The notes below the pieces were generated by a model, which saw nothing but the letters and a program-made list of their open reading frames with translations, was not told where the DNA came from and did no database searches. A stretch of 64,000 nt of DNA, from positions 19,304 through 83,303 of the forward strand of contig CAZSBG010000013.1 in assembly GCA_964605145.1 (NCBI GenBank), written 5' to 3'. Made by a program: the position numbers and the translations under genes. This DNA comes from CAZSBG01 sp964605145 (lineage in GTDB: Bacteria; Zhuqueibacterota; Zhuqueibacteria; Thermofontimicrobiales; Thermofontimicrobiaceae). Positions 1 to 9,221 of the stretch are shown here, in pieces (the stretch's first letter is position 1; every line of letters starts with the position of its first letter).

Positions 1-2
1 TG

Positions 3-1985
3 TTCGACTGCTGCCTGACGCAATTGCACCGAACGGCTCGTCACATGGACTGGCAAGCGCACATCCGCGAATACGCGCGAATGGGCTTTTCCCACGTGGA
101 AGTGAATTCCCTTTCAACCGCGCATGGCATCGAACCCGGCGTGGATCATGAAGTCTATCCCGTGTTCTACACTTATTGCGCTGCCCCGGATCAATTCGTC
201 AGCAGCAAGCTGAACGATGGCGCCTATCCCCGCGAATACCTCAATGCCAACTTAAGTCTGTTGAAAAAATATGCCAATGAAGCAGTAAAATATGGCATGA
301 CTCCCGGCATGCACAGTTTTGAGCCACGAAACGTCCCGGATGAATTGCTGAAAAAATACCCCATGCTTCGCGGCGCGCGAGTGGATCATCCGTTCCGCAG
401 CATGAAACCACGTTTTAACCTGGCCCTGGCGCATCCCTTTGTGCGCATGCATTACAAGGAATTGATTCAGAATCTGCTCAAGGAGGTGCCGGAACTGGGG
501 TACATTTCAGTGGTGACCAACGACAGTGGCGCCGGCTTCGAATTCACACGCTCGCTTTACGTTGGCGCCAATGGCGGCGCCTACCTCATTCGCGAATGGA
601 AATCTGTGGATGAAGTTGCCAAAGCCGCAGCCAAAAACGCCATGAGCTATTTCACGCTGCTCCGCGATGCCGCTTCCGAGATCAATCCTGACTTCCGCGT
701 AATGATCCGGCTGGAACCTTTTGCAGACGAGCGCGAACACATCCTCAACGAAATCAGCGAACGAATCGACGTGGAAGGGTCCTCATTCCTCAGTCGGGGC
801 TATGGCTCTGCCTACGCACACGAACGTTACGAAGATAACGAAACAGTGCAGTCCACAGCGCATCAGGTTTCTTTCAGAGATGAAGAAAAAGATTTCATAG
901 ATTTTATGAAAAGCAAAGGGTCTATCGCTCATACCATTTATTCTTTTGGATCATACCTCAATTTCGATCCGCTGTTAGGCATTCCGTTTCCGTGGATGAT
1001 TCACGAAAAACTCACTGCCATGCGCCGTGTTGGAGCCCAGCACGTCATCAATCAGGGTGGCATTCACCCGCCATCTCTTGCGCCATGGTGCGTGAATCGC
1101 GAAGTTGTCGGTTTGTTCCAGCTCGATCCGAACTTGGATATTGATGCCACGCTCAAAACCATCGCTCAAAAATGGGTCGGAGAAAAATATACGGACGACC
1201 TGTACAAAATTTGGGAACAGGTTCAGGAAGCAGTTCGATCCTATCCCACTGTGGGATTGTATTCTTTCGTGGGAATGAACTGGTACAGAATGTGGATTCG
1301 TCCCATTATTCCCAACATTGAAGCCATTGCCGAAGAAGACCGCGCCTACTACGAAAAATATTTACTGGCGCCACCGCACAATCCAACCCGCGTGGACCTG
1401 AACCGCGATATTCTCTTCGAACTGGGCGGACCGGATACCGCATCGAAAAATGTTGATCGCATGGATGCCAATGTAACGCCGCCTCTGGAACAGGCGCTGA
1501 ATCTCATCTCTTCTGTGCTGGAAAAGGCGAAGACCGACCCGGACGCTCATCGATTTTTCACGGATTTATCTGACAGGCTTCGGGGTTTGAAACACTGGTT
1601 CATCACCCAGCGAAACGTCCAGGCGTGGATTGCCGGGGTGCATGGCTACCTCAATGCCACAGATGAAACCACGAAAAAACAATGCCGTGCGCTTCTCAAA
1701 GATATGGTTCTTTCAGAAATTGAAAACACCAAAGAGCTGCTGCGGCTTTGGGCAACCAGCACAACGGATTTTATGCTCATCTCTGATCAGGGAGAATCTG
1801 TGCATCAATTGGGTGAAAATTTTGGCGATTTATTGAAGATCAAAATCGAACTCATGCAGGGGCACGAAAACGACGAACCATACGTCGATCCCAATTTTAT
1901 CTGGCGCGTGCCGGGAATCGATTTTTATTCGCTGGACGAAATGGATGCAGGCGTATCGCCGGTCACCGGTCAATTGAGCGAATGA
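3..1985 (+). CDS. Putative TIM-barrel glycoside hydrolase-like protein, 5' end outside window
   Basis: The frame is open from base 3 and no start codon with a ribosome site is visible, so the gene begins upstream; at least 660 residues are present. The visible N-terminus reads like the first strands of a TIM barrel (RHMDWQAHIREYARMGFSHV, about 39-98). A VTNDSGAGFEF segment near 510-545 and a RLEPFADE segment near 705-735 resemble barrel-core acidic loops of glycosidases. The last ~200 residues are helical, as in the C-terminal domains of GH20/GH67/GH84-like enzymes. I do not recognise the exact family. The next gene is a heparinase-type lyase, so a role in polysaccharide breakdown is inferred. 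Loss of the N-terminus prevents judging a signal peptide. Confidence 0.6.
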   Translation, partial: FDCCLTQLHRTARHMDWQAHIREYARMGFSHVEVNSLSTAHGIEPGVDHEVYPVFYTYCAAPDQFVSSKLNDGAYPREYLNANLSLLKKYANEAVKYGMTPGMHSFEPRNVPDELLKKYPMLRGARVDHPFRSMKPRFNLALAHPFVRMHYKELIQNLLKEVPELGYISVVTNDSGAGFEFTRSLYVGANGGAYLIREWKSVDEVAKAAAKNAMSYFTLLRDAASEINPDFRVMIRLEPFADEREHILNEISERIDVEGSSFLSRGYGSAYAHERYEDNETVQSTAHQVSFRDEEKDFIDFMKSKGSIAHTIYSFGSYLNFDPLLGIPFPWMIHEKLTAMRRVGAQHVINQGGIHPPSLAPWCVNREVVGLFQLDPNLDIDATLKTIAQKWVGEKYTDDLYKIWEQVQEAVRSYPTVGLYSFVGMNWYRMWIRPIIPNIEAIAEEDRAYYEKYLLAPPHNPTRVDLNRDILFELGGPDTASKNVDRMDANVTPPLEQALNLISSVLEKAKTDPDAHRFFTDLSDRLRGLKHWFITQRNVQAWIAGVHGYLNATDETTKKQCRALLKDMVLSEIENTKELLRLWATSTTDFMLISDQGESVHQLGENFGDLLKIKIELMQGHENDEPYVDPNFIWRVPGIDFYSLDEMDAGVSPVTGQLSE

Positions 1986-2002
1986 TGAAATCTTCATTTA
2001 AA

Positions 2003-2034
2003 GATCGGACGCGGACGAAAATTCGCGTCCGATC
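2003..2034 (+). terminator. Strong hairpin after the first gene
   Basis: An 11-bp perfect stem (GATCGGACGCG / CGCGTCCGATC) with a 10-base loop lies 17 bases after the stop codon of the preceding gene. There is no clean T tract after it, so it may be a weak or Rho-assisted terminator, or an mRNA-stabilising hairpin. Confidence 0.55.
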
Positions 2035-2163
2035 GGTTCTATTCGGACTCGGGATGTCATAAAAAATCGGATTAGTGAACTCTATTGATCATTCCTACGG
2101 ATGTAGCAGTGAACCAGAATTCAAAAAATGCTGTCAATTAAACCTGATCATTAAGGAAATGCT

Positions 2164-4479
2164 ATGTTTTTTTTAAGATATATTTTAGTTTTCGTTCTTA
2201 TTTTTTCATCATCACTGTTGGGGCAAATTCAGAAAATCAATCGCTCCGATTATCTGAAATACGCCACTGAAGCCGCCGAAGATTACTGGAACACTTATGA
2301 CGACGATGCAAAAAAATGGGCCGACCGAATTGATCTGAAACGCGCAAACAGCTACAATCCACCTGCAAATTTCATTTATCAGGCCTATGTGAATGCCAAC
2401 CTGTACAACATTACCGGCGAAAAAAAATATGCTGAACGCGCCCGAAAATGCCTCGTCGAAATTGGTGATTTCAGGGACTACTATCCTGAAAATTTCTGGC
2501 TCAAGCAATCAAGATATAATGATATCGTTCCGGCAGTGGGGAATTTTTTCACCACGCCCATGTACATCAAAGCGTTCCGATTGATGAAGGACACGGGATT
2601 CCTGTCGAAAAAAGATAAAAAAATAATCACACAAAATATTGCTGAAAGCTGCGATTACAACATTCGATTTTATGAATGGGGCGCCATGAATCGCGGCGTG
2701 CTTCGGGCCGAAGTTTATCATCTCGCCGCTGTTACGCTTGAAGAACATCCCCACGCTGACACCTGGAAAATGATTTCGGAATCCATCACCAAAGATTGCC
2801 GGGGTACATGGGAAATTGAGGACGCCTCACATTACAACGCCATTTACCTGTATTCCCTGTTCTCACACATCGAGCTGCTTGATGAAGACGCTTTTTTCCG
2901 GCATCCGGTGACCCGCTATACCATGGAATTTTACACCCACCTCCTGGCGCCGCACGGCATGGTGCCGGATTTCGGCGATGCCAACCTGTACAGCAACTGG
3001 CACCGATTTGTCGCTGTTTTTGAAAAAGCTGCCACCGCGTACACTAATCCGGAAATGAAATACGCGGCCAGTCGGATCGCGAATAAATTGTGGGATATGG
3101 ACGCTGAGAGAAAATCCATGTGGCTGGCTGTAATTGCCACGGACTGTTACCGCTGGGCCAATGATTCAATTCCGCTGAAAGAGCCGCCCGGCAAAAGTGA
3201 ACTGGTGATGGATGATGTCGTCGGCAAAAAAGTGGTTTTCAGAACCGGCTACGACCCGAATGACACCTACATGCTCGTCAATTATAAAGATGAGGGAATC
3301 GCCGGATTCATGTCGCGCGAATATCTGCGCAGAACAATCCCGGTGGAAGAAGAAAAAATGACGCACGGCCACTCCGATGAAAACGATATTTCCCTGCTCA
3401 TGGTCGATGGCTCCGTGCTTCTGCACGATGGCGGGTATCGAACCTACATGCCAAGCGGCTCATTTGGCGCGTATCGCGCGGATTATTTTCACAACCGTGT
3501 GGTGGTTCGAAAAGATAAAATATTCAAAGGGCAGAAAAAGGGCGAGTGGCGCTATTCAACGCGGGATCAGGAAGCTTTTGCCGGACAGAATGTCTATGAT
3601 TTTGTGAGGAATTCCGGGGCATACCGCAACACAAGAACCGAACTGATCGACTTTCTCACCACAGATAATTTCGACTATAGCCGCTCGCGGGTTATTGATG
3701 ACAAACGCCATTTTCAATACGATCGAATTGTCAACTGGGTGAAGCCCCTGAATATTTTTGTGGTATTCGATGTTGTCAAATTTCTGGAGAATGATTATTA
3801 TACATCCGTCAACTTCTGGCACACACGAAAAATTCTCAGTCAGGGTGAAAATTATTTTGATACGCAGTACGATTCCCTCAGGAATGTGGCCTTATCCGCA
3901 GACAAATCGTTGCTCATCTATTTTCCTGAAGGCGAAAAAGACGGCCGCATGATTGGGATCGATGAGGAGGACAGATATTATCAAACAGAGTTTGCCATTC
4001 ACCAGACCATTTCCGGCTGGCATTTTGCCGGGGATGTTGCGACATTCACCACCGTGCTCGTTCCGCACGATGCAGGCAGGGACATCAACGCGCTGATGAA
4101 AAAAATTGAACTGGTACAAACCGATAAATATCCAAAAGCAACCGGCGTAAAAATAACCGATAACGGAAAAACCTATTTCGTGTGTTCCAAACTTGACCGC
4201 ATGCTGGATATTCATTACCAGGACACGCGGCCCCAATATGACTATGCCCATGGCAAGGTGAAGTTCGAACAGTTCGAAACCGATGCCCAGCAACTGTTCG
4301 CCATTGTGGACGGCACTACCCTGGACTATACATCGGTGTACTGCGTTAAATTACTGTACAACGGCAAGACGCTATTCGAAAAACGACCGATCCCTTATGG
4401 ACTGCGATTCGACGGCGGACCGGAGCAGGATGGTATCGGCAAAGTGCGCTACTGGCAGGACAGCGTGAAACTGAAATAG
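2164..4479 (+). CDS. Secreted heparinase II/III-family polysaccharide lyase
   Basis: This 771-residue protein starts with a clear Sec signal peptide (hydrophobic stretch at residues 4-19, cleavage near LLGQ). The ATG is preceded by AAGGA at 2153-2157. Residues about 30-340 are helical and match the (alpha/alpha) toroid of heparinase II/III and alginate lyases. The beta-sandwich part opens with THGHSDENDISLLMVDGSVL, whose H401/H403 correspond to the HxHxD-type motif of heparinase II-like lyases, followed by LLHDGGY and a catalytic-type Tyr/His region (YFHNRVVV). It should act outside the cytoplasm on an acidic polysaccharide by beta-elimination; the substrate cannot be read from sequence. It is a distant relative of the 26.3-kb lyase. 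Confidence 0.85.
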   Translation: MFFLRYILVFVLIFSSSLLGQIQKINRSDYLKYATEAAEDYWNTYDDDAKKWADRIDLKRANSYNPPANFIYQAYVNANLYNITGEKKYAERARKCLVEIGDFRDYYPENFWLKQSRYNDIVPAVGNFFTTPMYIKAFRLMKDTGFLSKKDKKIITQNIAESCDYNIRFYEWGAMNRGVLRAEVYHLAAVTLEEHPHADTWKMISESITKDCRGTWEIEDASHYNAIYLYSLFSHIELLDEDAFFRHPVTRYTMEFYTHLLAPHGMVPDFGDANLYSNWHRFVAVFEKAATAYTNPEMKYAASRIANKLWDMDAERKSMWLAVIATDCYRWANDSIPLKEPPGKSELVMDDVVGKKVVFRTGYDPNDTYMLVNYKDEGIAGFMSREYLRRTIPVEEEKMTHGHSDENDISLLMVDGSVLLHDGGYRTYMPSGSFGAYRADYFHNRVVVRKDKIFKGQKKGEWRYSTRDQEAFAGQNVYDFVRNSGAYRNTRTELIDFLTTDNFDYSRSRVIDDKRHFQYDRIVNWVKPLNIFVVFDVVKFLENDYYTSVNFWHTRKILSQGENYFDTQYDSLRNVALSADKSLLIYFPEGEKDGRMIGIDEEDRYYQTEFAIHQTISGWHFAGDVATFTTVLVPHDAGRDINALMKKIELVQTDKYPKATGVKITDNGKTYFVCSKLDRMLDIHYQDTRPQYDYAHGKVKFEQFETDAQQLFAIVDGTTLDYTSVYCVKLLYNGKTLFEKRPIPYGLRFDGGPEQDGIGKVRYWQDSVKLK

Positions 4480-4540
4480 ATCGGTTTAAATGCTGATTGG
4501 ATCAGTCTTTTATGATGATGATTATTCAACCGGAGTTATT

Positions 4541-5932
4541 ATGAAAAGAAAACCAGTCAAAAAGATAATCGCGGTTTTCATTTTTCTTATTCTCGTCGCA
4601 CTGATTTTTGCGTTTAATTATGTTCATCAAATTGCTGCCATCGGAGCCGGCTACAAGGCAAAAATTCTTGCGTCTGCCCTGTTCATTTCCGGGCGCGATG
4701 AAGAGTCGATTCTCAAAGAAGATTTATCCAATCCGATTCTGGAGTATTTCGACGCCAAAATTGATACGGCTGAAAAAGCCGTCACCTCATCCTTGTTATT
4801 TGGCCTGGTGAAAAGCCGCGCTGTTTTCCGCGAGGGTTTGGGGGTAACGCTGAATTCGGATCCCGGGGATGAGAAGCTGAGTTTTCCGGTTCCAGTTAAA
4901 CTGGACGAAGCCGCCATGTGGCCAATGGGCGAGGCTGTGGAATTGAACGAGCTTCCCCCGGCAGTCGATATGGAAAAACTTGAAACAGCCATCGATAACG
5001 CTTTTGCTGAACCGGATTCCACACGTTTGCGGCGCACGCGAGCCGTGGTGGTCGTTCACGACGGTCGCATTGTCGCAGAAAAATACGCCAGGGGATTCAG
5101 CAAGGACACGCCGCTGTTAGGCTGGTCCATGACAAAAAGTGTGATCAATGCGCTGGTGGGAATTCTCGTGGGACAGGGCAAATTATCCGTGGATCAGCCG
5201 GCCGCGCTCGATGCCTGGCAGGGAAAAGACGACCCCCGGCAGGCCATCACGCTCGATCACCTGCTGCGCATGAACAGCGGATTGGAATTTCACGAAGAAT
5301 ACACCAGCCCCAAAACCGATGTGACGCTCATGCTTTTCAAAGAAAAAGATGCAGCCGGCTACGCCATGAACAAACCGCTGGAAATCGAACCTGGGAAAAA
5401 GTGGTATTATTCCAGCGGGACCACGAATATCATTTCATATCTCATGAAACAGGCGCTGGCCGAAAGCGATACCGATTATCTCAATTTCCCGCGACAGGCG
5501 TTGTTCGAAAAAATTGGTATGACCAGCGCGGTGATTGAACCGGATGCGGCCGGCACATTTGTCGGGTCGTCGTTCATGTACGCCACGGCCCGCGACTGGG
5601 CACGGTTCGGACTGTTGTATCTAAAAGATGGCGTATGGAACGGCGAACGGATTCTGCCGGAGGGCTGGGTAAAATACACGACAAAACCAACGAAAAATTC
5701 GAGCAACTGGAAATACGGCGCACATTTTTGGCTCAACCCGGAAACATCAAATGGCCGATGGATGCCAAATCTTCCTTCGGATTTGTTCTTTTGCTGGGGA
5801 CACGAAAGTCAGCATGTGTTTATCGTTCCGTCGCGCAACCTAATTGTGGTACGATTAGGCCTGAGCATCGAGCCGACCTCGTGGGATTTCAAAACATTCC
5901 TGGCAGAGGTTTTGGACGCATTCCCGGAATGA
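4541..5932 (+). CDS. Membrane-anchored class C beta-lactamase-family serine hydrolase
   Basis: I chose the ATG at 4541 because it has a CGGAG site five bases upstream; an in-frame ATG at 4490 would add 17 unlikely residues. The 463-residue product has an N-terminal membrane segment (residues 9-27) and a beta-lactamase/transpeptidase-like domain. The nucleophile motif SMTK is at 196-199, the second motif is YSS (Y290) in place of YxN, and GHESQ (H421) stands where KTG/HxG sits. Family members are D-aminopeptidases, esterases and amide hydrolases, so the substrate is open. It may be co-transcribed with the lyase, 61 bases upstream. Confidence 0.82.
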   Translation: MKRKPVKKIIAVFIFLILVALIFAFNYVHQIAAIGAGYKAKILASALFISGRDEESILKEDLSNPILEYFDAKIDTAEKAVTSSLLFGLVKSRAVFREGLGVTLNSDPGDEKLSFPVPVKLDEAAMWPMGEAVELNELPPAVDMEKLETAIDNAFAEPDSTRLRRTRAVVVVHDGRIVAEKYARGFSKDTPLLGWSMTKSVINALVGILVGQGKLSVDQPAALDAWQGKDDPRQAITLDHLLRMNSGLEFHEEYTSPKTDVTLMLFKEKDAAGYAMNKPLEIEPGKKWYYSSGTTNIISYLMKQALAESDTDYLNFPRQALFEKIGMTSAVIEPDAAGTFVGSSFMYATARDWARFGLLYLKDGVWNGERILPEGWVKYTTKPTKNSSNWKYGAHFWLNPETSNGRWMPNLPSDLFFCWGHESQHVFIVPSRNLIVVRLGLSIEPTSWDFKTFLAEVLDAFPE

Positions 5933-6165
5933 AAGCCCGGATGAATTTTGCCCAATTCCTTCAATTGAATTAAACAGGTCGAACCATGAAAAAAACCGGA
6001 TAAATTGGCTCAATCAATTCGTCGAACATGGTGATTCTTCGATTCTTTAATTTCATACTTTCTCAATTTTATTTTTCTTAGTATCTTTGTGTAAGCTTGC
6101 AGTTCTTTGTGTTAAATAATCAGCAAATGCAACATCATCATAATAACTAAAACAAGGAAATTTTT

Positions 6166-8238
6166 ATGGTAAAAAGATTGTTCGGAATCGTATGTATTAT
6201 GGTCATTTTCCTTTTGCTAAGCGCATATATTTCAGAAGCAGGAACGAATGACTTTGACGGCAAATGGAATTTGATCAAAGAAAAAAGCACGGAGATTGAC
6301 CTCTACGGCACGCTTTCCGTGGAATTTCAAATCAATGGCGATCAACTCACATTGATTCAAAAATGGGGCGGCGGCCGAAGCTTCAATGATACGATTTCAC
6401 TGAAAATTGATGGCGATTTTCATTCATTCAAAATTAAGGATCGCGTGGTTGCGTCCAACGTGTTTATGGGGCTCTCCATGCCGGTGGGTGAAAAACGCAA
6501 AATGAAAGCGACCTGGGAAAAACAGGGAAAACTTTTAAAACTGGATGAGGAATTCACCCTTCTTGGCTCCCAGGGTAAATTCCCGGTAACAGTGAGCCAC
6601 GTTTATACGCTGTCCGAAAATAAAGAAATCATCACCTATAATTTGAATCGGTCCACGCGCAAAACCGGCCCGGAAGTCAAATATGTGCTGAAAAAGGATG
6701 GCATTAAAACAGCGTATTACATGGAACTGGAAGACAACTGGGAAATCGAAGGGAAACTGCCTGCTCAGGCGTTTCTGATCAGCCTGCAGGGTCTGGCAAA
6801 TGCGACTGGCCCCAATTTGTATTTCGTTTATCCGGAAAAATGGGATTTCCGTTTCACGCCATCGGTTCTCGAATTTTTGAAAGACGAACGGAATTACACA
6901 TTCAATAAATTAAACACCCCGGAACAGGCCTTGAAAACATTCAAAGATAATGTGAACGGCTATGTTGTGTGGGATAAAAATGTCCGTACATCGCTCATCG
7001 TTTCTTTTACAGTGGCAGGGTTGGAAAAAGCTGTGGTGGTCAGTGAAGAATTGATCCCCATCGCCGAAAAATTGGGATTGAAAAAAGTGGCAGACTTCCG
7101 CGGGAAATTCACAGGCCAGAATGATGCTCAAATTTATTCGTGGGCAATTGATAAATACTGGAGCCGCTGCAGCAAGGAATACATCGTCTGGATGGGCGGC
7201 GAACACGGCAAAATTATGAAGCCGGGCGTGGCCGACTGGGGAATTTACAAGCAGGCGTTTTTCCAGGATTTGTCCACCAAAGAATCGGATACCGAGGAAT
7301 ACGCGCTGGCGAACAAGCTTTTGTCGGAGATGAAACCGCTATCATTCGTGTTCGGCTGGCATTCGTACAAAAAGGACAAAGAGCGCGACCATGTGAAACT
7401 CACGTCCAGCTACGCGCTGCGTGTGGAGGGTTTGCACACACTGCCCAATATGAGCTTCAGCAGCCAGGTGCCGGCCTCGCCGGGATTCAAATTTAAAAAT
7501 AATCACAACCTGGTGCAGGGTAAAACTTACACGCCGGAAAACAAGGTGTACATTTCCTGCATTCAAACCGACTGCCTCGGGCTTGGCGCATGGACACAGC
7601 CGGGGCGCGGTGAAATCCCTTATGCCTGGGAAGTCACCATGAACTGGTCGTGGCTGTCCCCGGCCATGATGGAATTTTTCTACAGCCAGGCGACGCCCAA
7701 TGATTTTTTCATCGGTTCATTGTCCGGCCCGGGATACATGTACCCCAAGGCTATCCCCAAAGAATACTTGCCAAAAATCATCGACATTGCCTACGATCTC
7801 ATGAAAAAGCTCGATCTCAATGTTTTTGAAATCATGGATTATTCTGAAGGCGCAACTGTTGAAGGAAATACCGAGTTGACCAAAGAGGTCGTGGAAGCCT
7901 ATTACGAGGGCATGCCGGACGCCATCGGTTTTGCCAATGGCTACGCCCCGGCATACACATTTACCAGCAGAGATGGCCGGCCGTTGATCTCATTTGATTA
8001 TTATCTGTCACCGAGCCGACCGGAAGCCGATGCTGTTGCTGACCTGAACGAGTTAGCGACCATCAATTCGAATCGTCCCTACTTTCTATTGATGCATGTA
8101 CGCCAGTGGAGCGACATCACCCGCGTGAAAGCCATTCTTGACGAATTGGGTTCGGAATTCGAGTTGGTTCCCCTGGATATTTTCATGAAAATGGCTGGCG
8201 CCAAACCGACATTCAAAGAGAATTTTTTGAAGAAATAG
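6166..8238 (+). CDS. GxGYxYP-family putative glycoside hydrolase with extra N-terminal domain (paralogue 1)
   Basis: This 690-residue protein has a signal peptide (residues 4-25, cut near SEA) and an AAGGAA ribosome site. Residues ~30-180 form a beta-rich module beginning DGKWNLIKEKS, which resembles lipocalin-like GxWxLxxxKS barrels. From ~190 the protein matches the GxGYxYP N- and C-terminal domains, with the signature GPGYMYP at residues 521-527 and conserved motifs such as MDYSEGATVEGN. Family members are predicted glycoside hydrolases; no substrate is established to my knowledge. It is closely similar over its whole length to the protein at 22723-24789. A Rho-independent terminator follows directly, so it is probably transcribed alone. 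Confidence 0.85.
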   Translation: MVKRLFGIVCIMVIFLLLSAYISEAGTNDFDGKWNLIKEKSTEIDLYGTLSVEFQINGDQLTLIQKWGGGRSFNDTISLKIDGDFHSFKIKDRVVASNVFMGLSMPVGEKRKMKATWEKQGKLLKLDEEFTLLGSQGKFPVTVSHVYTLSENKEIITYNLNRSTRKTGPEVKYVLKKDGIKTAYYMELEDNWEIEGKLPAQAFLISLQGLANATGPNLYFVYPEKWDFRFTPSVLEFLKDERNYTFNKLNTPEQALKTFKDNVNGYVVWDKNVRTSLIVSFTVAGLEKAVVVSEELIPIAEKLGLKKVADFRGKFTGQNDAQIYSWAIDKYWSRCSKEYIVWMGGEHGKIMKPGVADWGIYKQAFFQDLSTKESDTEEYALANKLLSEMKPLSFVFGWHSYKKDKERDHVKLTSSYALRVEGLHTLPNMSFSSQVPASPGFKFKNNHNLVQGKTYTPENKVYISCIQTDCLGLGAWTQPGRGEIPYAWEVTMNWSWLSPAMMEFFYSQATPNDFFIGSLSGPGYMYPKAIPKEYLPKIIDIAYDLMKKLDLNVFEIMDYSEGATVEGNTELTKEVVEAYYEGMPDAIGFANGYAPAYTFTSRDGRPLISFDYYLSPSRPEADAVADLNELATINSNRPYFLLMHVRQWSDITRVKAILDELGSEFELVPLDIFMKMAGAKPTFKENFLKK

Positions 8239-8251
8239 AATTGAAAGAGGT

Positions 8252-8288
8252 AGGTCAAGTTGGCAACTTGACCTGCTTTTTTCTTTTC
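8252..8288 (+). terminator. Rho-independent terminator
   Basis: AGGTCAAG and CTTGACCT form an 8-bp stem (11 bp if the loop is closed further), followed by GCTTTTTTCTTTTC. It lies 13 bases after the GxGYxYP stop codon and separates that gene from the GDPD gene. Confidence 0.9.
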
Positions 8289-8415
8289 AATTTTCCCTTG
8301 CATTGTTCACGAATTAGCATTATAATGTAATAACAAACCTTCAGAGTATTTCATTATTAAAACTCCACAATTCTATTCATAAACTTTATGTTATCCATGG
8401 TTCAAAGGAAAAAGC

Positions 8416-9192
8416 ATGGACCATTCTCAAACAATTATCATCGCCCATCGCGGCGCTTCGCATGAGGCCCCGGAAAATACGCTGGCGTCCATCAATCTTG
8501 CCTGGCAGCAAAATGTCGCTGCGGTTGAGATTGATATCCATTTATCAAAGGATAACAAAATCGTTGTCATTCACGATGGCAATACGCGCAAAACGACTGG
8601 CAAAAATGAAGACGTGGTGAATCAGACGTGGGCCGAGTTAAGGCAATTGGATGTAGGAAAATGGAAGGGCGAGCAATGGCGGAATGAACGAATTCCCACA
8701 TTGGACGAAGTTTTATCCACTGTGCCAAAGAACAAGCGGCTGTTCATCGAAATTAAATGCAAGGATACGGTGCTGCCAATTCTGAAAGACACGCTGCAAG
8801 GTGCTTCGGTTCGACCGGAACAAATTACGCTGATTGGCTTCGACCTGCCGCTGATGACCAAAGCGCAAAACTTGATGCCCGAATATGATATCTGTTTTAT
8901 CTATGATTTTGAAAAAGACTTCACCACAGGCCACTGGAATCCCAGGGCAGAGGACATTGTTTCAGTAGCGCAGCGTGCCGGCGTGGACGGACTGGACTTA
9001 TTCGCATGCGGCGCTGTGAACGAGAATCTTATAAAATTGGCACGAAATGAAGAATTAAAAATTTACGTGTGGACCGTCAATGATCCCATCGAGGCAAAAC
9101 GTTTTTATGATTTAGGCATCGATGGAATCACCTCGGATCGCCCGCAGTGGCTTAAAAATGAATTGCCGATGTTGATAAACAAGAATGAATAA
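8416..9192 (+). CDS. ugpQ: Glycerophosphodiester phosphodiesterase
   Basis: The 258-residue cytoplasmic protein has the GDPD hallmarks: HRG at 11-13, ENT at 20-22, the metal ligands of EIDIH (E38, D40) and the catalytic HDG (H53). The C-terminus VWTVNDPIEAKRFYDLGIDGITSDRP is the usual closing strand of the barrel. It has no signal peptide. The start has AAAGGA at 8406-8411. It should hydrolyse glycerophosphodiesters to glycerol 3-phosphate and an alcohol. The following genes (alpha/beta hydrolase 30 bases downstream, then GlpD) make a coherent glycerophospholipid salvage group. The symbol is by family resemblance; glpQ would also fit. Confidence 0.92.
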   Translation: MDHSQTIIIAHRGASHEAPENTLASINLAWQQNVAAVEIDIHLSKDNKIVVIHDGNTRKTTGKNEDVVNQTWAELRQLDVGKWKGEQWRNERIPTLDEVLSTVPKNKRLFIEIKCKDTVLPILKDTLQGASVRPEQITLIGFDLPLMTKAQNLMPEYDICFIYDFEKDFTTGHWNPRAEDIVSVAQRAGVDGLDLFACGAVNENLIKLARNEELKIYVWTVNDPIEAKRFYDLGIDGITSDRPQWLKNELPMLINKNE

Positions 9193-9221
9193 CGAGTTTG
9201 ATACGGAGGAAATTTTACAGA

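Noticed and set aside
24..26. TTG at 24 as the true start of the first gene
   Set aside because: The frame stays open to the window edge and there is no ribosome site before it; the barrel start is probably further upstream.
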